Positions 1 to 8,209 of a stretch of DNA of 24,358 nucleotides are shown piece by piece (within the stretch, counting starts at the first letter, position 1; the number at the start of each line of letters is the position of its first letter). The stretch is from Pancytospora philotis. Lineage: Eukaryota; Microsporidia. The stretch lies in the NCBI GenBank assembly GCA_023647555.1, contig JALRLY010000220.1:2298-26655 (forward strand), given 5' to 3'. The position numbers were made by a program, and so were the translations under genes. The notes under the pieces were generated by a model. It was not told the origin of the DNA, searched no databases, and saw only the letters and a program-made list of their open reading frames with translations.

Positions 1-63
1 GCAGCACGGCCAGCGGCCAGAGCCCCATGCACGCCCCGTGCGGCGGCGCGCGTCCATTTTTGG

Positions 64-75
64 CAAATTTATTTG
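64..75 (+). promoter_or_regulatory. AAATTT-type box before the HDAC gene
   Basis: CAAATTTATTTG ends 8 bases before the ATG at 84, and CCC lies just before that ATG. The same two-part pattern recurs through the window. Confidence 0.55.
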
Positions 76-83
76 CGGCCCAT

Positions 84-1115
84 ATGAAAGTCGCGTACAT
101 GTACGACGAGACGATCGGGCTGCACTCCTACGGCCCGGACCACCCGATGAACCCGTTCAGAATCACGATGACACACTCGCTGGTCAAGTCGTTTGGCTTC
201 GACCGCGAGCTGGCGCTCTACGCCCCCGCGACCGAGGAGATGACGTACCACCCCGACGCGTACATCGAGGCGCTCGGCAGCTCCGGGACGACCGACTGCC
301 CGGTGTTCAAGAACATAAAGGGCTTCAGCACGCGGTACGCCAGCGCGTCGATCAACGCCGCGCAGCTCATCAACGCGGGCCTGCACACGTACGTGATCAA
401 CTGGGGCGGCGGGCTGCACCACGCGCACAAGAACGAGGCAAGCGGCTTCTGCTTCACGAACGACATCGTGATGGCGATCCTCGAGCTGCTCAAGGCCCAC
501 GAGCGCGTCATGTACATCGACATCGACGTGCACCACGGGGACGGCGTGGAGGAGGCGTTCTACGACAACGACCGCGTGCTCACGTGCTCGCTGCACAAGT
601 ACGGCGACGGCTTCTTCCCCGAAACGGGCAGCCTCGTCACCACGCACAGCAGGGCGATAAACGTGCCGCTGCAGAACGGCATCGACGACCCGGCGTACGA
701 GTACGTGTACACGCCCATTATTACGAGCGCGATCCGCAAGTTCCAGCCGAATGTGATCGTGTTCCAGTCGGGCGCCGACTCGCTGGGCGAGGACCGCCTC
801 GGCGTCTTCAACCTGAGCATCAAGGGACACGCGCACTGCCTCCAGCTCATTAAGGACCTCGGCATTCCGACCATTGTGCTTGGCGGCGGCGGGTACAGCA
901 TCCAGAACGTCTCGCGCTGCTGGGCCTACGAGACGGGCCTCATGTGCGGGATGGAGGTGCCTGAGTACGTCCCGGCCGACAACCCCTTCTACAATCACTT
1001 CGTCCCGAACTACGAGATGGACCCGGAGTTCTACCAGAAGTACCGCAACGAGAATAAGCAGAAGTACCTCGACTCGATCATCGGCTACGTGCTTGATAAG
1101 ATCGATAAGTACTAG
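84..1115 (+). CDS. Class I histone deacetylase (Rpd3/HDAC3-like)
   Basis: Zinc-dependent lysine deacetylase of the Rpd3/HDAC family, expected to remove acetyl groups from histone tails in a nuclear corepressor complex. The 343-aa protein is essentially only the catalytic domain. Visible motifs: the charge-relay pair HH at 112-113 (GGGLHHAHKNEASGF), YIDIDVHHGDGVEEAF with zinc ligands D148 and H150, SGADSL with the third ligand D232, and GGGGY with catalytic Y271. The active site looks intact. The HKYGDGFFPETG stretch resembles HDAC3/Hos2. The long acidic C-terminal tail of animal HDAC1/2 is absent. An in-frame ATG at 27 would add 19 residues, but the family alignment begins at KVAYMYDE, and an AAATTT box plus CCC lie just before the ATG at 84, so 84 is preferred. 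The class I call is firm; the exact paralogue is not. Confidence 0.96.
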   Translation: MKVAYMYDETIGLHSYGPDHPMNPFRITMTHSLVKSFGFDRELALYAPATEEMTYHPDAYIEALGSSGTTDCPVFKNIKGFSTRYASASINAAQLINAGLHTYVINWGGGLHHAHKNEASGFCFTNDIVMAILELLKAHERVMYIDIDVHHGDGVEEAFYDNDRVLTCSLHKYGDGFFPETGSLVTTHSRAINVPLQNGIDDPAYEYVYTPIITSAIRKFQPNVIVFQSGADSLGEDRLGVFNLSIKGHAHCLQLIKDLGIPTIVLGGGGYSIQNVSRCWAYETGLMCGMEVPEYVPADNPFYNHFVPNYEMDPEFYQKYRNENKQKYLDSIIGYVLDKIDKY

Positions 1116-1608
1116 GCGTCTGCGTTGTATTCTGACTATGCGTAGTGGTTTTGTATGCCCCTGCGCTGTTTGCAGCTGCGCTTAGCTTTGCACTGCGCTA
1201 TATGAAGAATCTACGGCGGCGGTGGCACCACTTACTGATACTGTGGGGACTAACTAAAGGCATCCGCGCATATGCTCTGTAACACATTGTCGAGCGTAGC
1301 CGGTTTGAATTTAGCCGTACGGCGCAGAGTGCTTGGGCCATAGACAGCGCAGTACGATACCATTTGCTGCTTGTTAAGCCAGCAATATTCCGATGACACC
1401 TTTCACACGCTCGCGAATGCTATGTAAATCTGCTATCTATAAACAGCGGCTCGTACTCAAAGCACAGTAGGATCTGCTGTAGCGCCATTCAGTACTCATG
1501 TAATTATAATTAGCTTTAGCATTAAACTCCTGATTTATCATACTTGATGATCCTGTATGGTGATATTTGATATTGCCGATGTATAAAAATTTTATAAGTG
1601 AATTTAAT
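1116..1608. other. Intergenic stretch with a small hairpin
   Basis: No convincing gene is seen between the HDAC stop and the RING gene. It holds a hairpin at 1364-1385 (TTGCTG and CAGCAA arms, with an inner GCTT/AAGC) and, near its end, the RING gene's AAAAATTTT box. A short U6-like word (GATGACAC) follows the hairpin, but the ACAGAGA element expected of U6 snRNA is missing, so no RNA gene is called. Confidence 0.5.
1585..1593 (+). promoter_or_regulatory. AAAAATTTT box before the RING gene
   Basis: AAAAATTTT inside the palindrome ATAAAAATTTTAT, ending 15 bases before the ATG at 1609. It lies downstream of the alternative ATG at 1579, which argues for the 1609 start. Confidence 0.5.
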
Positions 1609-3897
1609 ATGAATTGCGCCTTTGTGCTTGGTACTTGCTCTATATTCTGCTTCTGCTCGTTGTCGGCAGCGTCACAGAGCCCGGCGGGCAGCAGCGCTGC
1701 TGTTACTACCGCCACTGCAGAATGCGGCTGCGGGAGAATAAGCGATGATAACGACTCGGAAGATGTCTGTGCAGTTTGTCTCATTCCCTTGGTCAGTGAG
1801 TCGAGTAATACCGCCGGTCCGGGCACCATTGGGTGCCGTCCGGAGGGCGGACACGCGTTCCACGACGCGTGCATGCTGCGATGGCTCGCAGTGCAGAGCG
1901 GCAAGCTGACATGCCCGGTATGCAGGTCTGACTGTGGGGAGGCGCTCAATAGCTACATTGTTGCGACAGTCGCAGAGCTCGGCGGCGACGGACAGGCCCA
2001 GGCGCCACAGCTGGCTGAATTTTTCCGTGAGTGCGGGCCCGTGGCCGCTGCCAGTATCCACAGCATAGAGATGTACGACATTACCAGTACGCTGGCGCTG
2101 TTCAGGCTTGTATGCGAGTCGAACAACGCGAACCTAAGCAGCTTTGAGGTGAAGCTGAGGGAAAGTATGCGCATCATGATACTGAGCCAGGCTAGCATCG
2201 AGACGCTGCACGAATACGCCCTGGCGCATCTGACCCTTTCACAGCTGTTCTTGCGCATTTTCCTCGAAAAGATGACGCCCGCGTACTGCCAGGGGCTGGA
2301 TGAGGAGAGAATCTACGTACTCGTGCGCAGGATCCTACGGCGGGCCGAGCGCGATGCCGATGTGAAGGCGTTTCTCTGTGAATTCTTCATGCGTATCGCC
2401 GTGTGCAACCCGCTGGAGTACAGCGCGGCGTTCATCTACCGGCTCACCACCGATCTGATCATCACGGGCACCATTGAGTGCCTGCCTGCGCTGCGGCACG
2501 CCGCGGGTGACCAGCGCTTCGTGCTGAGCCGCACCATGGTTAGCAAGCTGATCGCCATCATGGTTAACAGCACGTACACATCCTACCAGGCCTACTACTT
2601 CTTCAGCGCCATCGAGATGGAGCCCGCCACGCTGCGCGGCCCGGAGGAAAACATCGGCTTCCTCAAAAGCTTCATCGCCCAGGGCCCGAGCCCCGCGGAT
2701 CCGCGCATACCGCAGATCGTGTTCCACAACTGCGTCGTAGAGGGCCTCAAACACATGAACTTCGATTGCTTCGCATACAAGCATCTACTAGAGATCGTTG
2801 AGCTCTTCATCAAGCATCCGTGCGCGCTCCGCACGGGGCTCTTCTGGCACGCGAGGCGCATCGTCCAGTCGCTGTCCGCGCGCGAGTACAAAGAGCTTGC
2901 CGAGCGGCTCTGCGAGGGGGCGGACGTGAACCTCATCACTGATTTCCTGGCAAGCAGCGACATCAACTCGGCGCTTTACCTGAAGAGCACGCGCATGCTG
3001 GAGATCGCCGCGCAGAAGGGCTCGGACGAGCAGCTCAAGGCCCTCTTGACAGAGTTCCACCGCCTCGAGCTTGTGTACTCCTCGAACATCACCGAATGCA
3101 TCACCGTTCTCAACGAAAGCCAGCGGAGCGAGGGGCTCGGCATCATGCTCAAGGGGCTGAACCCGCTGGTTTACGAGATGCTGCAGCACAAAGGAATGGT
3201 GCCTGAGCTGCTGGCGATCATGCGGGTGCTGAAATGCAGCTGGTGCATCGCCCATCTGCTGCCCTACATCGAAGACGACGCCGTGCTGGGCATCCTTACG
3301 CCGCAGGAGGCGCTAGGCGTGCTGGGCTACGGGATCGGCTCCGTGGTCGGCTGCCACGGCGTCGTCCGGGAGGGCATCGAGAGGACAAGCCTGCGGGGGC
3401 TCTGCTACCGCTTCTTCCCCGAGCTGGTGCGCGTGTGTCTGAGGAGCAGCGCATCTGCGGGCTGCTACGAGTATCTGGTCGTCAACGTGCTCAGCTCGAA
3501 CGAGACGCGCAAGTACATGGACAGCTATGACGCGCGGCGGCTGTTTCGTTGCATCTTGGGCAAAGAGAACTTCCCTGACCTTGCGCGCATCCTGTTCGCG
3601 AACTGCGCGTTCGAGGAGCTGCGCGCGTGGTTCTTCCTCGAGCTCCTGCGGGCGGCAGTCGGCTTGAACGAGGCGCGGCAGCGGTTCAGAAAGCAGCTGA
3701 CGTCGCACAGAATGAGCAAGCTGTGCAAGGAGCTCAGCAAGAAGCCCAACGGGCTGGATTTCATCGTCACAACGGCCAGTAAACAGTTCCTAGAGTACGT
3801 GATTGCGAAGGAGGAAAAGGTCGTAGCCCGGCTCATGACAGCAGAAACGATTGAGCTGCTCATCAAATGGTGCTCAGAGCTGCGCCCCAGGCAATAA
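1609..3897 (+). CDS. RING-H2 protein with long helical C-terminal region, putative E3 ligase
   Basis: A 762-aa protein with a RING-H2 finger near the N-terminus: Cys54, Cys57, Cys76, His82, His85, Cys88, Cys102, Cys105 (CAVC, HAFHDAC, CPVC). RING-H2 domains usually recruit ubiquitin-charged E2 enzymes, so an E3 ligase role is inferred. The remaining 600-plus residues look almost wholly alpha-helical, rich in Leu, Glu and Arg, and could form a solenoid; I do not recognise the family. Residues 1-25 are hydrophobic and cysteine-rich and could be a signal peptide or anchor, which would be odd ahead of a cytosolic RING. The start at 1609 follows the AAAAATTTT box; ATG 1579 would add 10 residues. 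Third-position GC looks lower than in the HDAC gene. The stop TAA sits inside AATAAA. Confidence 0.8.
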   Translation: MNCAFVLGTCSIFCFCSLSAASQSPAGSSAAVTTATAECGCGRISDDNDSEDVCAVCLIPLVSESSNTAGPGTIGCRPEGGHAFHDACMLRWLAVQSGKLTCPVCRSDCGEALNSYIVATVAELGGDGQAQAPQLAEFFRECGPVAAASIHSIEMYDITSTLALFRLVCESNNANLSSFEVKLRESMRIMILSQASIETLHEYALAHLTLSQLFLRIFLEKMTPAYCQGLDEERIYVLVRRILRRAERDADVKAFLCEFFMRIAVCNPLEYSAAFIYRLTTDLIITGTIECLPALRHAAGDQRFVLSRTMVSKLIAIMVNSTYTSYQAYYFFSAIEMEPATLRGPEENIGFLKSFIAQGPSPADPRIPQIVFHNCVVEGLKHMNFDCFAYKHLLEIVELFIKHPCALRTGLFWHARRIVQSLSAREYKELAERLCEGADVNLITDFLASSDINSALYLKSTRMLEIAAQKGSDEQLKALLTEFHRLELVYSSNITECITVLNESQRSEGLGIMLKGLNPLVYEMLQHKGMVPELLAIMRVLKCSWCIAHLLPYIEDDAVLGILTPQEALGVLGYGIGSVVGCHGVVREGIERTSLRGLCYRFFPELVRVCLRSSASAGCYEYLVVNVLSSNETRKYMDSYDARRLFRCILGKENFPDLARILFANCAFEELRAWFFLELLRAAVGLNEARQRFRKQLTSHRMSKLCKELSKKPNGLDFIVTTASKQFLEYVIAKEEKVVARLMTAETIELLIKWCSELRPRQ

Positions 3898-3898
3898 A
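3893..3898 (+). terminator. AATAAA polyadenylation signal overlapping the RING gene stop
   Basis: The TAA stop at 3895-3897 lies within AATAAA, which predicts a very short 3' UTR. Confidence 0.5.
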
Positions 3899-4533
3899 CT
3901 ACTAGAGAACTCTTTTGGGAAGAACACCAGCATTTTTATAACTTGCGGCACTGAGCTGCATTCTAATCAGTGCTTTTGAGCTGCCCAACTTAGTATCAAA
4001 AACGCTGTCTATCACAGTTTTCCAGTGAAAATGCCGATCAGTTTGCTAATCTCAATAATGGATACGGGGCAGGCTAACGCAAGCAAAATGCTGGTTGGTG
4101 GAAGAACAGCGCCTGGCAAGCATTTTCTTGTAATAGTTGGCGGGTCGCTCTCTAGTTAAGAAAACCGATTTATCGCCGGCGAGCCCGCCATTATGAGTCA
4201 ACGCCCTGTCAAACAAACAATAGCGAAGGAAAGGAGCGCATGCCGCAACGCACCTGGCGCGCATACAGATGCACCACCATAGCAGGCGCTGCCACATAAG
4301 GCTGAGCTGTCTCAGCTCCAACAGCCTCGTTGCCATCAAAATCTTTCAAATATACATTTCGAACATCATAGACTGTCTGGCTGTCCGGCCGTGCCGCGCG
4401 GCAGAGCGCAAAGTCTGTGCATGCGCCCGCTCCGCCTCTTCCAGCAACCGGCCGCCCCACCGGCAGTCCCACAGCGCGCACATTAGAGCCGCTGCATAAC
4501 AATTGTGCTATACACGTAACCCTAACATTATAA
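3898..4533. other. Longest intergenic stretch, no gene seen
   Basis: About 640 bases between the RING gene and PIG-C. The short frames on both strands show no recognisable domain or conserved composition. I found no tRNA signature and no clear repeat. A weak AT-rich patch (AAATCTTTCAAATATAC) lies near 4340, about 180 bases before the PIG-C start. Confidence 0.5.
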
Positions 4534-5271
4534 ATGCCTATATGTTCCAGACGCAACAACATAGACAGGATAATAAACGCGGTGCTGCTGAGGATCACCG
4601 TGGTCGCCATGTACGTCATGGCGTTCCGCACGCTGCCCGCCATCAAGCAGGGCCTGTCTCTGGCGCAGGCGAACCCGTCCGTGCTGCTGCAGATATGCGG
4701 CACCATCGAGCACAAGAAGGCGCTGCACAATAGCAGCGTGCGCTCCTTCTTCATCATCCTGCTGAGCATAATTATACTCCTCCCCATATTCAAAACGCTC
4801 ACGATCGAGATATCGACGGACACCATCTGGTTCAACTTCGCGCTGTGCCAGGTGATCTACTGCGTCGGCTCCGTGCGCTCGACGCTGCTGCAGAACATGC
4901 GCCCGCTCAAAGAGTACGAGCGGAAAAGCGTCATACCGCTCGAGGAGAGCCTGCTCATCTCCAAGAACATCAGCGCGAGCCGCGAGGCGCCCAGCATCGC
5001 GTCGGTGGTCGGCTTCATCCTCGTCTTCTCGCGGCTGGAGAACAACTTCGACGTGGTCTATCTGCAGACGATCGGCTTCATCCTCTACTTCTTTTTGCCC
5101 GCGTATATGGAGTACCGGAGAGGCTGCCTGAGCAATTCCTGGACGGCGGCCGTCGTGGCGTGCGCCGTCGCGGCCTCCTTCCTCCTCGACAGGACTCTGT
5201 GCATGCTCTACGCCGGGGCCACGGCTGCTGCGTATTTGGCGCTGCGCTCCCTGGCGGCTGTGCTTGAGTAA
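4534..5271 (+). CDS. GPI2: GPI-GlcNAc transferase subunit PIG-C/GPI2
   Basis: Membrane subunit of the ER complex that transfers GlcNAc from UDP-GlcNAc to phosphatidylinositol, the first step of GPI-anchor synthesis. The 245-aa protein has several hydrophobic segments (about 71-90, 99-115, 155-168, 176-190, 203-218, 222-240). It shows the family hallmark LPIFKTLTIEISTDTI (STDTI at 94-98) followed by a membrane helix, matching the APVLRTLT...STDTI region of animal PIG-C. The segment APSIASVV...FSRLEN matches the conserved ASVxxASRL region. It is shorter than human PIG-C (about 297 aa), mainly at the N-terminus. The start at 4534 gives a complete family alignment; a CCC lies 12 bases before it, but no clear AAATTT box. 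Another subunit of the same enzyme, PIG-Q, is encoded at 18960-19574. Confidence 0.87.
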   Translation: MPICSRRNNIDRIINAVLLRITVVAMYVMAFRTLPAIKQGLSLAQANPSVLLQICGTIEHKKALHNSSVRSFFIILLSIIILLPIFKTLTIEISTDTIWFNFALCQVIYCVGSVRSTLLQNMRPLKEYERKSVIPLEESLLISKNISASREAPSIASVVGFILVFSRLENNFDVVYLQTIGFILYFFLPAYMEYRRGCLSNSWTAAVVACAVAASFLLDRTLCMLYAGATAAAYLALRSLAAVLE

Positions 5272-5381
5272 ATTATTGTTAAATAGCAGAAGACTCGTGC
5301 AGTATGAGGGGAGATCAAAAGTGCGCTGATCATGTGACCCAGGCGCAAAATAACAGCTCTTTATTTACTGGGCAGCGTCGG

Positions 5382-5425
5382 CAAATTTGAGACTGGCGAG
5401 GGAGACGGCGTCGACCAAAAATTTG
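5382..5425 (+). promoter_or_regulatory. Two AAATTT palindromes before CTU1
   Basis: CAAATTTG at 5382-5389 and CAAAAATTTG at 5416-5425, with GCGCCC touching the ATG at 5455. Confidence 0.55.
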
Positions 5426-5454
5426 CGAATATTTTGGAGCTGCCGCCGGCGCCC

Positions 5455-6399
5455 ATGGCGTGCGCGGTCTGCAACACCAACCGGGCCGTCGTTTTGCGCT
5501 CCAGAGACCGCGCCAAGGTCTGCAAGGAGTGCTTCTACGAGCTTTTCGAGAACGAAATACACGAGCTGGTGGTGGCTGAGCGGCTGTTCCCGCGCGGGAC
5601 GCGCGTTGGCGTGGGCATCAGCGGCGGCAAGGACAGCACCGTCCTCGCGTACGTGCTCGACAAGCTCAACAGGACGCGCGGGTACGGCGTCGAGCTGGTG
5701 CTGCTGTGCGTCGACGAGGGCATCGCGGGCTACCGCGACCGCTCCATCGACACCGTTGTGCAGAACCAGGCGGACCTGCAGCTGCCGCTGCGCATCGTGA
5801 GCTTCTCGGACATATTCGGGCTGAGCATGGACGACGTCGTGCGCAAAATCGGGAAGCGCGGGAACTGCACGTACTGCGGCACGTTCCGGCGGCAGGCGCT
5901 GGAGGATGCTGCGCGCAAGATGGGCGTCGACTGCATCGTGACGGGCCACAACGCTGACGACATGGCCGAGACGGTCCTGCTGAACCTGATGCGCGGCGAT
6001 CTCTCGCGCTTCCGGCGCTGCACGCTCGCCAGGACCAGCGCGCAGGCTGCCGACGGGAGCCCCGGCGGCTTTCTGTCGCTCCCGCGCTGCAAGCCGTTCA
6101 AATACACATACCAGAAGGAGATCGTGCTCTACGCGTACTACAAGAAGCTGCCGTACTTCTCCACCGAGTGCACGTACGCGCCCGGTGCTTCGCGCGGCGA
6201 CGTGCGCTCTCTGGTCAAGGACCTCGAGAAGATCGACCCGCAGATCATCTGCAACCTAATCGCTGCCGCGGAGAGTTTTTCGCAGGCGGCGCAGCCGGGG
6301 GACTCAGTCGTCGCCTGCAGCAAATGCGCCCACCCGACGTCCAACCCCGACAGAGTGTGCTCTGCCTGCAAAATGGTGGAGAAGCTCAACAGCATCTGA
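5455..6399 (+). CDS. NCS6: Cytosolic tRNA 2-thiolation protein CTU1/NCS6
   Basis: ATP-pyrophosphatase-family enzyme that adenylates the wobble uridine of tRNA-Lys, -Glu and -Gln and, with NCS2/CTU2 and URM1-derived sulfur, makes 2-thiouridine in the cytosol. The 314-aa protein shows an N-terminal zinc pair CAVC (3-6) and CKEC (23-26), the PP-loop SGGKDS (56-61), the catalytic CTYC (138-141), TGHNADD (163-169), and a C-terminal double CxxC zinc knuckle (CSKC, CSAC). All key residues are present and the length is near the eukaryotic norm (about 350). The start at 5455 is directly preceded by CCC and by AAATTT boxes. It lies about 190 bases upstream of UTP23 on the same strand. PCC1, another tRNA-modification gene, lies at 12795. 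Confidence 0.96.
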   Translation: MACAVCNTNRAVVLRSRDRAKVCKECFYELFENEIHELVVAERLFPRGTRVGVGISGGKDSTVLAYVLDKLNRTRGYGVELVLLCVDEGIAGYRDRSIDTVVQNQADLQLPLRIVSFSDIFGLSMDDVVRKIGKRGNCTYCGTFRRQALEDAARKMGVDCIVTGHNADDMAETVLLNLMRGDLSRFRRCTLARTSAQAADGSPGGFLSLPRCKPFKYTYQKEIVLYAYYKKLPYFSTECTYAPGASRGDVRSLVKDLEKIDPQIICNLIAAAESFSQAAQPGDSVVACSKCAHPTSNPDRVCSACKMVEKLNSI

Positions 6400-6552
6400 G
6401 GCAAAACGCTGGGCGGCAAGCGGAGCGCCGCCATCTAGTATTATTAGTTCTGAGATGCATTTTGCTGCTGCGTGCGTTTTATAAAGTTGTTAAATTACTT
6501 AGACTAGAAACCACTCGATTATTTACCAGCAGAGCGTTCGAAGCGCCCAGCC

Positions 6553-6571
6553 AAAATTTTAGCAAAATTTT
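6553..6571 (+). promoter_or_regulatory. Paired AAAATTTT boxes before UTP23
   Basis: AAAATTTT at 6553-6560 and again at 6564-6571, 11 bases apart start to start, ending 15 bases before the ATG at 6587. Confidence 0.55.
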
Positions 6572-6586
6572 CGCGAGTGCCGGTGC

Positions 6587-7093
6587 ATGGTCGATGCCTA
6601 TCTGAAGAAGAACAAGAAAATCGTCAAGACGCTCCAGTCGCACGGCTTCCGCAAGCCGTACCAGGTGCTCGTGGACTGCGCCTTCGTCCGGCTCATGAAC
6701 AAGCTCCCGAGCCCGCTCGCGGCCATACAGAACACGCTCAAGGGCGAGACCAAGCTGTTCATCCCGAAGTGCGAGTTCGACAAGCACAAGCCGCGCGCGG
6801 AGGGCAAGGACGCCAGCGGGCAGTGCGAGATCATCAAATGCACGCACGAGCCCGACGTGTCCTGCTTCGAGGCCCTGCTCAAAGAGCTCAACGAGCACCA
6901 CTTCCTGCTGGGGACCGACGACCCGCTGCTCGTCAAGAAGTACAGCGGCGCGGAGGCGGTCCCGCTCATGCGGATCAAGAACTGCCGCGTGGTTGTGGAG
7001 GTCGGGCCCATGCAGCGCGTCGTAAAGAGCTGCACCGGCGCGCCGGCCGGCAACAAGGAGCTGGAGAGGCTTAGGAAGATGTTCGAAGAGTAG
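6587..7093 (+). CDS. UTP23: rRNA-processing protein UTP23 (PIN domain)
   Basis: Small-subunit processome factor of the UTP23/Fcf1 PIN-domain family, which acts in the nucleolus on snR30/U17 and early 18S rRNA processing. The 168-aa protein shows FRKPYQVLVD (21-30), typical of UTP23, a CCHC zinc knuckle (Cys80, Cys85, His87, Cys93), HHFLLGTDDPLL (104-115) matching the HHYFVATQD region of human UTP23, and GAEAVPLMRI (121-130) matching GVPLMFI. The C-terminal extension of yeast and human proteins is missing. It is a UTP23 rather than Fcf1 because of the zinc knuckle and FREPYQVLVD-type start. It converges on DIM1, also a ribosome-biogenesis gene, with 108 bases between the stops. Confidence 0.93.
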   Translation: MVDAYLKKNKKIVKTLQSHGFRKPYQVLVDCAFVRLMNKLPSPLAAIQNTLKGETKLFIPKCEFDKHKPRAEGKDASGQCEIIKCTHEPDVSCFEALLKELNEHHFLLGTDDPLLVKKYSGAEAVPLMRIKNCRVVVEVGPMQRVVKSCTGAPAGNKELERLRKMFEE

Positions 7094-7201
7094 ACGTGCA
7101 GCTCCTGATAGAAGTATGCTCCTGGTTGAAGTAAATTTATTAGATCTAGCTCTATTCTGCAGCAACGGTACTGCATTGCCACACGAGCGCCCTGTGCAGC
7201 T

Positions 7202-8041
7202 TCAGCTGCTGAAGTTGATGTTCGCCTTCTTGAATTCGAGCAGCAGCATCAGGAAGTCCTCGATGGCCATTTTGGCGGTCCGCGCCTCGCTCAGCCCGAC
7301 GTTGCTCAGGACGGTGTCGATAATGGCCGCGGGCGCCAGCCCCTTGAAGTCCGGCATGGCCTCGATCCTGTCGAGCAGGTAGGACGACTTGAGATTCGCC
7401 GCGAGCGTCTTGTTCTTGCGGCCGAAGCAAATTTTGAGGAGGTTGTCGAACTCGGCCACGTCGATCGGCGGGCGCGGGAGGCGCGGCTCGAGCTTCATGA
7501 AGCACGAGTCGACCTTGGGCGGCGGCGCGAAGCTGTTCCGCGAGACCTTCATGACGTGCTCCACATGCGCGATCAGCTGCACGATGACGCTCAGCCGGCT
7601 GTAGTCGGGCGAGCCGGGCTGCGCCGTGAGGCGCGCGCCGAACTCCTTCTGCACGAGGATGTACGCGCATTTGAAGTCGCAGGCAACGAGCTTCAGCACG
7701 ACCGGCAGGCTGATGCTGAACGGGATGTTGGAGATGCAGATGTCGAAGCGCGGGAAGTCGTGGTACAGCACGTCGCCGACGGTCAGCGCGAGCTTGTTCT
7801 TCAGCTCCGACTGGCGGTTGGCCTTGTCGCGCAGCTCCTTCGCGAATTTCTCGTTGCTCTCGTAGGTAACAACTTTTTTGGCCTTCTGGAGGAGCTTCGT
7901 GGTGATGGCGCCCGTGCCCGCCGCGATCTCCAGGACGGTGTCCGTGTGCTTCACGCGCGCCTTCGCAATGATCGTGTCGACCAGGCCGTGGTTCTTCAGA
8001 ACGTGCTGCTCGTCCGACTTCTTGTGCTTCGGATCGCTCAT
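7202..8041 (-). CDS. DIM1: 18S rRNA dimethyladenosine transferase DIM1
   Basis: SAM-dependent KsgA/Dim1-family methyltransferase that dimethylates two adjacent adenosines near the 3' end of 18S rRNA and is needed for pre-40S maturation. The 279-aa protein starts with the family motif EQHVLKN (11-17, usually GQHxLKN). It then has motif I EIAAGTGAITTKLL (38-51), acidic E61, motif III D90, and the catalytic NIPF (105-108; NLPY or NIPY in relatives), and SFAPPPKVDS after the Rossmann domain. Motif I reads AAGTG where most relatives have GPGTG. The start at 8041 fits the family; an upstream extension to 8170 is not conserved and would pass through the AAATTT box at 8066-8073. The stop lies 108 bases from that of UTP23. 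Confidence 0.95.
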   Translation of the reverse strand: MSDPKHKKSDEQHVLKNHGLVDTIIAKARVKHTDTVLEIAAGTGAITTKLLQKAKKVVTYESNEKFAKELRDKANRQSELKNKLALTVGDVLYHDFPRFDICISNIPFSISLPVVLKLVACDFKCAYILVQKEFGARLTAQPGSPDYSRLSVIVQLIAHVEHVMKVSRNSFAPPPKVDSCFMKLEPRLPRPPIDVAEFDNLLKICFGRKNKTLAANLKSSYLLDRIEAMPDFKGLAPAAIIDTVLSNVGLSEARTAKMAIEDFLMLLLEFKKANINFSS

Positions 8042-8065
8042 AGCGGCGTGGACTTTCCGCTGCGG

Positions 8066-8073
8066 AAATTTTT
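8066..8073 (-). promoter_or_regulatory. AAAAATTT box before DIM1
   Basis: Reads AAAAATTT on the minus strand, 24 bases upstream of the ATG at 8041. It supports that start. Confidence 0.5.
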
Positions 8074-8203
8074 GCAGGCGGTCGTTTTGCACGGTTGCGG
8101 CGGCTGGAGAATGGACGCAGAAATGCGTCACAAGTACGGGCGCAGTGGGAAGTAATAAAAAGCCACTCACATTTACGATAAATTTTAATCAGGCAGCGCC
8201 ACA

Positions 8204-8209
8204 TTTATT
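8204..8209 (-). terminator. AATAAA overlapping the thymidylate synthase stop
   Basis: On the minus strand the TAA stop (8210-8208) overlaps AATAAA. Confidence 0.5.

Noticed and set aside
69..998. Long minus-strand open frame opposite the HDAC gene.
   Set aside because: High GC at third positions leaves few stops on the other strand. The HDAC frame carries every catalytic motif; the antisense frame is Arg/Val/Ala-rich without a domain.
1350..1440. U6 snRNA-like words (ACGATAC and GATGACAC about 31 bases apart).
   Set aside because: The invariant ACAGAGA element is missing and no T-run terminator fits.
4516..4550. Possible short intron (GTAACC...CTAAC...TTCCAG) at the start of PIG-C.
   Set aside because: Removing it deletes the ATG at 4534, and the joined upstream frame meets a TAG before any ATG.
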